In this document: positions 1 to 5,640 of the stretch, piece after piece
Layout of the letters: each line of letters starts with the position of its first letter
Position numbering within the stretch: position 1 is the first letter of the stretch
Source of the DNA: an uncultured Anaerocolumna sp.
GTDB taxonomy: Bacteria; Bacillota; Clostridia; Lachnospirales; Lachnospiraceae
Assembly (NCBI GenBank): GCA_937901695.1
Contig: CALDJN010000269.1
Span: 1-9,945 of the forward strand
Direction: 5' to 3'
Length of the DNA stretch: 9,945 bases
Program-made: the position numbers and the translations under genes
The notes under the pieces: model-generated
Databases searched by the model: none
Seen by the model: the letters and a program-made list of their open reading frames with translations, nothing else
Told to the model about the DNA's origin: nothing

Positions 1-45
1 AACAACAGTATCTATCAAATTTCTCAATTCTAAATAAAGCATCAT
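1..45 (-). CDS. Possible 5' end of a further gene leaving the left edge
   Basis: Only 15 codons are visible, beginning MMLYLELRNLIDTVV, so no function can be assigned. The ATG at 45 is preceded by GGGGAAG with 8 nt of spacing, a plausible ribosome binding site, and lies about 20 nt after the stop of the methyltransferase remnant. An adjacent second ATG at 42 is equally possible. The call rests only on the start signal and an open frame to the edge; a chance open frame of this length is quite possible. Confidence 0.25.
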   Translation of the reverse strand, partial: MMLYLELRNLIDTVV

Positions 46-65
46 TGTATTGACTTCCCCAATTC

Positions 66-347
66 TTACTTTTGGGCAACGATTATCGTAGTATTTCCTA
101 CTCTCCAATTCATTTTTGCATTATTAAACCCTGCTTTTAAAAACATATCAATTTGATTAGAAATCGTACAGGGTGTATCATAATGATAAAATTCTCCATC
201 CTTGATACCATATTCCTTACGAATTCTCTTATTTTCACTAAAATAAAGGTCTTCATCTTCTTGCTTTTCTAACATGTAATCACATTCTATGTATTGACCG
301 CCCTCTTTTAATGCGTTTAAAATCTTTGAATAAAAAGAGAAAACCAA
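66..347 (-). pseudogene. C-terminal remnant of a class I SAM-dependent methyltransferase
   Basis: The 93 residues resemble the C-terminal third of small class I methyltransferases: a helix and turn (YSKILNALKEGGQYIECDYM) matching the strand after the family's LKPGG turn, a charged helical insertion, then a last beta hairpin (GNTTIIVAQK). The N-terminal Rossmann half with the SAM-binding glycine motif, normally 100 or more residues, is absent. The frame opens at 365 after a TGA, and beyond that the DNA is repetitive AT-rich sequence with no coding character. The only start is a TTG at 347 without a good ribosome binding site. A 9-bp inverted repeat sits exactly at the broken end. I infer a 5'-truncated pseudogene; family assignment is by sequence style and moderately sure. 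Confidence 0.6.
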
Positions 348-366
348 ATTATGCTGATTTTCTCTT
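335..366 (-). terminator. A/T-rich inverted repeat, possible weak terminator
   Basis: AAGAGAAAA at 335-343 and TTTTCTCTT at 358-366 form a perfect 9-bp stem with a 14-nt loop. On the minus strand the stem is followed directly by TTTATTC, so it could end transcription from the DUF6054-like gene whose stop lies 71 nt upstream. The stem is weak (two G-C pairs), and it also marks the broken 5' end of the methyltransferase remnant, so it may instead be a trace of a rearrangement. Confidence 0.35.
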
Positions 367-383
367 CATATATAAATATATTA

Positions 384-449
384 ATACTTGATTTTCATAC
401 TTGATTTTCAACATTTTAATATACTAATACATTTATACTAATGCATTTT
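384..449. repeat. Two short tandem duplications
   Basis: ATACTTGATTTTC occurs twice head to tail with no mismatch (384-396 and 397-409). Just beyond, a 14-bp unit is repeated imperfectly: TACTAATACATTTA at 422-435 and TACTAATGCATTTT at 436-449. The last copy runs into the final codons of the DUF6054-like gene. They fill the gap between that gene and the methyltransferase remnant and look like replication-slippage products. Confidence 0.7.
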
Positions 450-761
450 CTCTACAATCCATACCAAATCGTCTTCTGCTCCGAGGCTGAAGTTAAATAT
501 GACACCTTTCCCTCCACCTGCTCCGATTGCAGATATAAAGATATTGTTGCCATTACCTACCACTGTTAGGCTTAAACTTGCTCTATTTCCATTTCTCATA
601 AAGTATTTATCATATACTCTGACGGCTATTTGGGTATCTCCAGAAGTGTAGTTACTTTCATCTACTAAATTAATGGATATACCTCTATTTTCTATATCAT
701 CTTGTAATTGAGTGATCACTTTTTCAAATTCACCAATCATACTCTTTTCATACTTTGCCAT
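438..761 (-). CDS. Small DUF6054-like protein of unknown function
   Basis: This 107-residue protein has no signal peptide or membrane segment and is probably cytoplasmic. It opens with MAKYEKSMIGEFEKVI, a helix followed by a second short helix, then strands including TQIAVRVYDKYFMRNGNRASLSLTVVG and a glycine-rich turn IGAGGGKGV near residues 80-87. The pattern MAKYE..., a central AVRVY.(K/R)Y....GNR.SL segment and a late GGG turn matches, from memory, the DUF6054 family found in Firmicutes; its function is unknown. The ATG at 761 is preceded by AAAAAGGGG with about 7 nt of spacing. It lies about 20 nt downstream of a broken reading frame, so it may have belonged to an operon that decayed. The gene is intact and full length for the family. 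Confidence 0.7.
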   Translation of the reverse strand: MAKYEKSMIGEFEKVITQLQDDIENRGISINLVDESNYTSGDTQIAVRVYDKYFMRNGNRASLSLTVVGNGNNIFISAIGAGGGKGVIFNFSLGAEDDLVWIVEKMH

Positions 762-784
762 AATAATACCCCTTTTTATTCCTA

Positions 785-986
785 ATATTTGATTGTTGAA
801 CTATTTTCAAATGTTTCTAATATTTCCTGGGTTCTAAGTCCATATAGTCCCCTTGTATCATAATTATCTTTTCCCAAAAGTGTATTTACCACTCTTGTTA
901 TTAACGGCAGCTGAACATGCTCCAATTTGTCTTATGTAGTGATGTAAAATTTTTAAGTTGTCCCACCTGTCAAATGTAAAAAGTGG
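785..986 (-). pseudogene. Probable frameshifted remnant of an unidentified gene
   Basis: Two overlapping minus-strand frames look protein-like. One runs from an ATG at 1010 to a TAA at 864-866 (48 codons) and contains TFDRWDNLKILHHYIRQIG. The other is open from 931 to a TAG at 782-784 (49 codons) and contains LPLITRVVNTLLGKDNYD and TRGLYGLRTQEILETF. Joining them by a single-base shift near 905-931 would give one reading frame of about 65-70 residues ending roughly 20 nt before the DUF6054-like gene. The upstream end is cut off by the inverted-repeat element, since the ATG at 1010 lies inside its terminal repeat. I do not recognise the family. The call is inferred from residue composition, not from a match. 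Confidence 0.35.
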
Positions 987-1000
987 CGTTACAAAACAAT

Positions 1001-1109
1001 AAACTGTCATTATGAGTGCAAATTCAACATAGCTGAATTATTTGCTTGAAGAATCTAATCTCACCTTTAAAATGAGATTCTTCGCCCTTTGGGCTCAGAA
1101 TGACAGTTT
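1001..1109. repeat. Small inverted-repeat element (MITE/REP-like, TGTCATTCTGAG type)
   Basis: The ends, 1001-1016 (AAACTGTCATTATGAG) and 1094-1109 (CTCAGAATGACAGTTT), are inverted repeats matching at 15 of 16 positions. Inside are further hairpins: AATTCA/TGAATT (1021-1026, 1034-1039), GAAGAATCT/AGATTCTTC (1048-1056, 1075-1083) with the alternative AATCTCA/TGAGATT (1057-1063, 1073-1079), and GCCC-TTT-GGGC (1084-1094). An outer 10-bp inverted repeat (977-986 with 1119-1128) encloses it. On the minus strand one end reads TGTCATTCTGAG...GAAGAATCT, a motif I recall from dispersed repeats in diverse bacterial genomes. It encodes no protein, and I see no clear target-site duplication. It makes up about a third of the 386-nt gap between the LysM gene and the DUF6054-like gene. 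Confidence 0.65.
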
Positions 1110-1147
1110 GGCAGCAGCCCACTTTTTAAGGTCTACTTCTAATTCGG

Positions 1148-2437
1148 TTATTTAAATAAATCCGTAACTTTGATAATTTCTAGCTGTGAATTAACGATTA
1201 ACCAAAATTGATGGAAAAAGTTCATAATATTCCATACGCCTATACCACCCACACCAGTTATTATTACTTCTTGTATATAAGCATCTATACTTCGAGCATC
1301 TCTAAATCGTACAAAATACTCATTATTATCTTCTATATATATAAAATAGGCAGATTCTGTTATAAAGTCATATTCAATTGGTATATTATTTACCCGAGCT
1401 AATTCTACGGCGGCAGAATATGATATTGCATTACCCATATTCACACATTCCACATAAGGGAATCTCCACATATACCCAATTATAGATACACCTACCAACA
1501 ATTTTTCAGGTGGCATTTGAGTAATAGCAATATCAATAAATTCCTTAACCGTATTAAAATTAATGGCACCAAGAGGTGTTCCAAGAGAAGTTCCCATTTC
1601 GTAAGGCAAAAGAATAGTAAAGTCTACATATTTACTTATATTTGCATATTGAAGTTCAGAATATGCAATTCCTGTTAATAGTTCAAATGAACTAGCACCA
1701 TATGTATTAAATACTTTATATCCTTGTTCTCTAATCATAGTTAAAAAATACGCGGCAAAATCTAAATATAATTTTCGGTCTTCTGGATAAACATATACCA
1801 TATCAAAATTAACCCCATAATATCCTTTTGTATTTAATGTATTTAAAACATCATTAACAAAACGGCATTGGATTTCTTTATTGTTTAGTATTTTATGGGT
1901 AATATCATTTTCTAAGTTTCCACTGGATGGAAATGTGACTAACATAACAGGTGCTACACCGTATTCTTTAGCCATCCGAATAACCTCAGTATCATTTATA
2001 TCAATTAAACTACCGTCTTGAGTAGTACTGTAACCATAGACGGTTAAATAAGTTAGAAAAGGTAAGGTTTTTCTAAGAACGGAATTCTCAATAAAAGGAT
2101 ATGCATAACCACTGACATTAATTTTGGAAACTTTTGTATCTGAATACTTAATAACAATGGTTTCTCCAACTATCAAATATTCTCTATCTGAAAGATAAGG
2201 GTTATTTCTTAATAAATCCATTACCGTTACTTGGTTTGCTTCTGCAATACCTGCCAGAGTATCGCCTTCCTGAACGGTATAAGTTATCTCAGGATATAAT
2301 ATGACGAAGGCATCTCCAACTACTAGATTATTTGGATATACTATACCATTTTCTAAAATAAATCTCTCTTCAGACAGTCCATATAGATTTGCTATGGATT
2401 TAGCTGTTTCCCCTGGTTGAACAACATGTATCAGCAT
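1148..2437 (-). CDS. Two-LysM, GH18-fold spore-type protein (YaaH/SleL-like), probably catalytically inactive
   Basis: The 429-residue protein begins directly with two LysM modules (about residues 2-47 and 51-97, with HVVQPGETAKSIANLYGL and YTVQEGDTLAGIAEANQV) that bind peptidoglycan or cortex glycan. A GH18 TIM barrel fills about residues 105-429; its last strand and helix are visible as GVGGIGVWNIMNFFHQFW. There is no signal peptide, as in SleL/YaaH-type proteins deposited on spores by the mother cell. Active enzymes of the family carry a DGVNIDFE-like motif; here residues 207-214 read YGVNFDMV, so D212 is kept but the catalytic Glu is V214. I infer a non-hydrolytic glycan-binding protein, or one with altered chemistry. 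The ATG at 2437 has AGAGG about 6 nt upstream. The gene follows uppP after 121 nt and may have its own promoter. Confidence 0.82.
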   Translation of the reverse strand: MLIHVVQPGETAKSIANLYGLSEERFILENGIVYPNNLVVGDAFVILYPEITYTVQEGDTLAGIAEANQVTVMDLLRNNPYLSDREYLIVGETIVIKYSDTKVSKINVSGYAYPFIENSVLRKTLPFLTYLTVYGYSTTQDGSLIDINDTEVIRMAKEYGVAPVMLVTFPSSGNLENDITHKILNNKEIQCRFVNDVLNTLNTKGYYGVNFDMVYVYPEDRKLYLDFAAYFLTMIREQGYKVFNTYGASSFELLTGIAYSELQYANISKYVDFTILLPYEMGTSLGTPLGAINFNTVKEFIDIAITQMPPEKLLVGVSIIGYMWRFPYVECVNMGNAISYSAAVELARVNNIPIEYDFITESAYFIYIEDNNEYFVRFRDARSIDAYIQEVIITGVGGIGVWNIMNFFHQFWLIVNSQLEIIKVTDLFK

Positions 2438-2481
2438 AATTACCTCTAGTTAAAGTCTTTGTTTTAATATATGAATTAATA

Positions 2482-2506
2482 TAGGATATGATGTAAGAAA
2501 ATCTGT
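2482..2506 (-). promoter_or_regulatory. Candidate mother-cell (sigma-K-like) promoter of the LysM-GH18 gene
   Basis: On the minus strand CATATCCTA (2482-2490) fits the sigma-K -10 pattern CATAnnnTA, about 45 nt before the start codon. A minimal -35 AC (2505-2506) lies 14 nt upstream of it, slightly short for the usual 15-17. The match is weak in such AT-rich DNA; it is listed because the product looks like a spore protein. Confidence 0.2.
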
Positions 2507-2558
2507 GATAATTCTTATGCTTGTAATTTATTCATATCTGTAAAAACTTTACAAATCA

Positions 2559-3383
2559 CTATTTAAATATAACAAAATATCCTATTACCAATATGCCTAA
2601 TACAATTCGATACCATCCAAAAGCTTTAAAATCGTTATTTCTAATGTATTTTAGAAGGAACTTAATTGCTATAATTGAAACAACGAATGCTGTAATCATA
2701 CCTGTTAGTAATATAGCTATTTCTGATCCGGTAAAACTAAAACCAAACTTGATTAATTTTAAAGCACTTGCACCAAACATTACAGGAATAGCTAAAAAGA
2801 AGGAATATTCCGCAGCTATAGAACGTGAAGTTCCAAGAATAATTGCACCAAGAATCGTTGCACCAGAACGTGAAGTACCTGGTATTAACGATAATACTTG
2901 GAATAATCCAATGTATAATGCAGTTTTATAGGATAAATCCTGAAAACTATTAATTAGTGGTCTTTTCCCTTTGTTATTATTTTCAATAATGATAAAAAGT
3001 ACACCATAAACAATTAGTGTGATAGCTACTGTAATATAATTATAAAAATGTGCATTTATCCAATCATCAAATAATATACCTAATATTGCCGCAGGAAATA
3101 CACCTACAATAACTTTATACCAAATATTCATAGTATTTTTCTTTTCCTGCAGAGATTTCTTAGATGAAAAAGGATTGAGTTTGTTAAAATAAAGTATGAC
3201 AACAGCCATAATTGCACCTAGCTGAATAACTACTCTAAACATTTCCATAAATTCAGGAGTAACTTTTAACGTTAATATTTCATCCAATAATATTAGATGA
3301 CCTGTACTGCTAATAGGCAGCCATTCTGTAATTCCCTCAACTATTCCTAATATTATCGCTTTCAAAATTTCTGTGAAATCCAT
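2559..3383 (-). CDS. uppP: Undecaprenyl-diphosphate phosphatase (UppP/BacA family)
   Basis: This integral membrane enzyme removes a phosphate from undecaprenyl diphosphate, recycling the lipid carrier for peptidoglycan and other wall polymers; raised activity is known to give bacitracin resistance. The 274 residues are a normal family length. Both signature motifs are present: EGITEWLPISSTGH at residues 16-29 and PGTSRSG at 168-174, with E16, E20, H29 and R172 as the expected active-site residues. Between and after them are several hydrophobic segments (about 51-66, 91-105, 117-133, 154-167, 190-212, 217-240, 255-273). The ATG at 3383 is preceded by GGAGG with 7 nt spacing. A sigma-A-like promoter lies upstream and it is separated from the atp operon by terminators, so it is an independent unit, possibly read through into the LysM-GH18 gene. 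Confidence 0.96.
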   Translation of the reverse strand: MDFTEILKAIILGIVEGITEWLPISSTGHLILLDEILTLKVTPEFMEMFRVVIQLGAIMAVVILYFNKLNPFSSKKSLQEKKNTMNIWYKVIVGVFPAAILGILFDDWINAHFYNYITVAITLIVYGVLFIIIENNNKGKRPLINSFQDLSYKTALYIGLFQVLSLIPGTSRSGATILGAIILGTSRSIAAEYSFFLAIPVMFGASALKLIKFGFSFTGSEIAILLTGMITAFVVSIIAIKFLLKYIRNNDFKAFGWYRIVLGILVIGYFVIFK

Positions 3384-3418
3384 TTTTATCCTCCAATAAT
3401 TTTTTTGTATTAATTAGA

Positions 3419-3448
3419 ATTATATAATATTCTTATATAAAAGTACAA
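3419..3448 (-). promoter_or_regulatory. Sigma-A-type promoter for uppP
   Basis: On the minus strand TTGTAC (3443-3448) and a perfect TATAAT (3419-3424) are separated by 18 nt. Initiation would fall near 3412, giving a leader of about 30 nt that contains the GGAGG site of uppP. The region is AT-rich, so the -35 match is only moderate, but the perfect -10 and its position make it the best candidate. Confidence 0.6.
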
Positions 3449-3539
3449 CATAAAATTCCAAAGAAATAATTAAGATTTATTACTTTGTCTTAATAAATAA
3501 CCAACCTTTCCCATTGGAGTGTTTGTTCTCCTCTACAAT

Positions 3540-3577
3540 AAAAAACCCATAAGACCATAACATCATGTCTTATAGGT
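3540..3577 (-). terminator. Second intrinsic terminator after the atp operon
   Basis: Read on the minus strand, ACCTATAAGAC (3567-3577) pairs with GTCTTATGGGT (3545-3555) in an 11-bp stem with one G-U pair and an 11-nt loop, followed by a run of five T (3540-3544). It lies 165 nt after the atpC stop and about 90 nt beyond the first terminator. The 92 nt between the two terminators hold no gene I can support. Confidence 0.75.
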
Positions 3578-3670
3578 ATTGTCCTAAACATAATCGTGTA
3601 TGTGCTGCATCTATTGCGAAATCAAAACAGACATAAATAATAGACTCTAGGCTGTATGCTTAGAAGGTAT

Positions 3671-3704
3671 AAAAATAAAATTGTCTCCTGTTATTTTCAG
3701 ACAA
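3671..3704 (-). terminator. First intrinsic terminator after atpC
   Basis: On the minus strand TTGTCT (3699-3704) and AGACAA (3681-3686) form a 6-bp stem, extendable by one G-U pair, with a 12-nt loop. It is followed by TTTTATTTTT (3671-3680). It begins 38 nt after the atpC stop. The stem is short, which may explain the second hairpin downstream. Confidence 0.6.
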
Positions 3705-3742
3705 CCTGTTCTTCTGCATTCAGTTACCTCAAAACTTTTCAA

Positions 3743-4150
3743 TTATGAATGTCTCTTAGTAACTTTTAATCGGTTCATTGCTCGATTAAGTGCTGCTTGA
3801 TTCCGATAATATTCCATAGTGCTTTGTTTTTGGCGTAGTCTTTCTTCCGCCCTCATCTTAGCTTCCGTTGCACGATTTACATCAATTTCTTCTGGTTTTT
3901 CAACCGTGTCTGCAAGAATTACTACGTATTTTGGAGTAATCTCAACAAATCCATTGTTTACTGCAGCATAATGCCATTCTCCATTTACCTGGAACCTTAA
4001 TTCACCAGCACTTAAACAAGTGACCATAGCTTGATGATTTGCCAATATTCCATATTCACCATCAATTCCAGGAATGACTAGCGCTTCACTTTCTCCTTTA
4101 AAAAAAGGGTGGTCACTTGCAATGATTTCTAGTTGAAATGTTTTTGCCAC
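3743..4150 (-). CDS. atpC: ATP synthase F1 epsilon subunit
   Basis: Epsilon forms the central stalk foot with gamma, links F1 to the c ring and can inhibit ATP hydrolysis. The 135 residues match the family: an N-terminal beta sandwich (about 1-87, with VIPGIDGEYGILANHQAMVT and FVEITPKYVVILADTVE) and a C-terminal pair of helices (about 88-135, EIDVNRATEAKMRAEERLRQ onward). The start is a GTG at 4150 with AGGAGG only 4 nt upstream; half of that site lies in a small hairpin. It is the last gene of the operon, 39 nt after atpD and followed by two terminators. Confidence 0.96.
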   Translation of the reverse strand: MAKTFQLEIIASDHPFFKGESEALVIPGIDGEYGILANHQAMVTCLSAGELRFQVNGEWHYAAVNNGFVEITPKYVVILADTVEKPEEIDVNRATEAKMRAEERLRQKQSTMEYYRNQAALNRAMNRLKVTKRHS

Positions 4151-4154
4151 TGTT

Positions 4155-4177
4155 CCTCCTATCTACCCAAAGATAAG
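4155..4177 (-). promoter_or_regulatory. Hairpin overlapping the atpC ribosome binding site
   Basis: On the minus strand CTTATCT (4171-4177) pairs with AGATAGG (4158-4164), 7 bp with one G-U and a 6-nt loop. The Shine-Dalgarno AGGAGG occupies 4155-4160, so its first three bases are in the stem. With a GTG start and 4-nt spacing this should lower epsilon translation, fitting one epsilon per three beta. The effect is inferred. Confidence 0.4.
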
Positions 4178-4189
4178 TTAACCTTTAAG

Positions 4190-5596
4190 TTAAACATTTT
4201 CATTTCCTCCCATGGATTTTGATTTCTCAATTACTTCATCAATGGTTCCCACCATTAGAAAAGCAGATTCTGGATAATCATCCATTTCACCGTTTATAAT
4301 TGCCTTAAATCCTTTGATTGTTTCGCTTAATGGCACGTATTTACCAGTTAAGCCAGTAAAATTCTCTGCAACATTAAATGGCTGAGATAAGAATTTTTGA
4401 ATCTTTCTTGCACGGAATACAGCTAGTTTATCCTCCTCTGCTAATTCCTCCATACCAAGAATTGCAATAATATCTTGTAATTCTTTATATTTTTGTAAAA
4501 GTTCCTGTGTTTTTCTAGCAATTTCATAATGTTCTTCACCAACTACATCAGGTTCCAGAATTCTTGAAGTGGATTCCAACGGATCAACTGCAGGGTAAAT
4601 ACCTTGTTCTACAATCTTTCTGGATAAAACTGTTGTTGCATCTAAATGGGTAAATGTAACTGCTGGAGCTGGATCTGTTAAGTCATCTGCCGGAACGTAT
4701 ACTGCTTGTACAGAGGTAATAGATCCATTCTTGGTGGAAGTGATTCTTTCCTGTAATTCACCTACTTCAACTGCAAGAGTTGGCTGATAACCTACTGCAG
4801 ATGGCATACGGCCTAATAACGCTGAAACTTCGGAACCTGCCTGTACAAAACGGAATATGTTATCTATAAATAACAATACATCCTGTTTTTCCTCATCCCT
4901 AAAATATTCTGCCATTGTAAGTCCTGTTTGTGCTACTCTCATACGAGATCCAGGTGGTTCATTCATCTGACCAAATACTAAGGCTGTCTTATTAATAACA
5001 CCGGACTCCTTCATCTCTCTCCAAAGGTCATTACCTTCTCTCGAACGCTCTCCAACTCCGGTAAAGATTGAATATCCGCCATGTTCTGTAGCAACATTTC
5101 TGATAAGTTCCTGAATTAATACTGTCTTACCAACACCGGCACCACCAAATAGACCGATTTTACCTCCCTTAGCATATGGTGCTAAAAGATCAATTACCTT
5201 AATACCTGTTTCAAGTATTTCCACTACCGGACTTTGTTCTTCAAATGCAGGTGATTTTCTATGGATTTCCCACCTATCTTCTCCAATTACATTTTCTTCA
5301 CCATCAATAGTTTCCCCTAATACATTAAACATTCTTCCAAGTACCTGTTTTCCAACTGGTACTTTAATACAATATCCTGTTGCAGCGACCTCCATACCCT
5401 TAACAAGCCCTTCCGTAGAAGCTAACATAATGCAGCGTACAATGCTATTTCCAGTATGGCTTGCAACTTCCATTACAAGCCTTTTTCTTCCATTCTGTAT
5501 GACTTCAAGTGCTTCTCTTATCATTGGAAGTTTACCACTTTCAAATTCCACATCCACTACCGGACCTAAGACCTGAACAATTTTCCCGTTATCCAT
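4190..5596 (-). CDS. atpD: ATP synthase F1 beta subunit (catalytic)
   Basis: Beta carries the catalytic sites of F1 that make or hydrolyse ATP. From the ATG at 5596 it has 468 residues, the usual length. Visible landmarks: N-terminal barrel start GKIVQVLGPVVDVEF, P-loop GGAGVGKT at 151-158, catalytic glutamate E183 in GVGERSREGNDL, Walker B LLFIDNIFRF with D245, QPTLAVEVGELQERI at 271-285, and the gamma-facing EELAEED loop at 383-389 (the DELSEED position). All catalytic residues are intact. The start is less certain: the ATG has no nearby ribosome binding site, while AAAGGAG at 5631-5637 stands 7 nt before an in-frame ATA nine codons upstream (5621-5623). No ATG, GTG or TTG lies in frame between. 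It follows the interrupted atpG after 44 nt. Confidence 0.97.
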   Translation of the reverse strand: MDNGKIVQVLGPVVDVEFESGKLPMIREALEVIQNGRKRLVMEVASHTGNSIVRCIMLASTEGLVKGMEVAATGYCIKVPVGKQVLGRMFNVLGETIDGEENVIGEDRWEIHRKSPAFEEQSPVVEILETGIKVIDLLAPYAKGGKIGLFGGAGVGKTVLIQELIRNVATEHGGYSIFTGVGERSREGNDLWREMKESGVINKTALVFGQMNEPPGSRMRVAQTGLTMAEYFRDEEKQDVLLFIDNIFRFVQAGSEVSALLGRMPSAVGYQPTLAVEVGELQERITSTKNGSITSVQAVYVPADDLTDPAPAVTFTHLDATTVLSRKIVEQGIYPAVDPLESTSRILEPDVVGEEHYEIARKTQELLQKYKELQDIIAILGMEELAEEDKLAVFRARKIQKFLSQPFNVAENFTGLTGKYVPLSETIKGFKAIINGEMDDYPESAFLMVGTIDEVIEKSKSMGGNENV

Positions 5597-5637
5597 ATTA
5601 TCTATGATTCTAAGCTCTCGTATTAGAAATCTCCTTT
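5594..5637 (-). promoter_or_regulatory. Misplaced Shine-Dalgarno in the atpD leader
   Basis: AAAGGAG (5631-5637) is the only good ribosome binding site before atpD, but the first usable start, ATG at 5594-5596, is 34 nt downstream. At the ideal 7-nt distance stands ATA (5621-5623), in frame with atpD with no stop between. Possibilities are initiation at AUA, an ATG mutated to ATA, or folding of the leader that brings site and ATG together. Confidence 0.4.
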
Positions 5638-5640
5638 CCC

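Noticed and set aside
864..1010. Independent 48-codon gene starting at 1010
   Set aside because: Its ATG is part of the terminal inverted repeat of the small element, it has no convincing ribosome binding site, and the neighbouring frame continues protein-like sequence, so a broken remnant fits better.
1001..1128. CRISPR array or riboswitch
   Set aside because: There are no regularly spaced direct repeats, and the structure is a set of nested inverted repeats placed after genes on the minus strand rather than in the leader of one.
2533..2547. Terminator after uppP
   Set aside because: TGTAAA-AAC-TTTACA forms a short stem of 6 bp, but it is not followed by a T-run on the minus strand, so termination is not supported.
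2593..2931. Plus-strand open frame opposite uppP
   Set aside because: It lies antisense within a clear uppP gene and its translation has no recognisable character. The same applies to the plus-strand frames at 1208-1402, 6759-7154, 7982-8191, 8356-8589 and 9018-9230.
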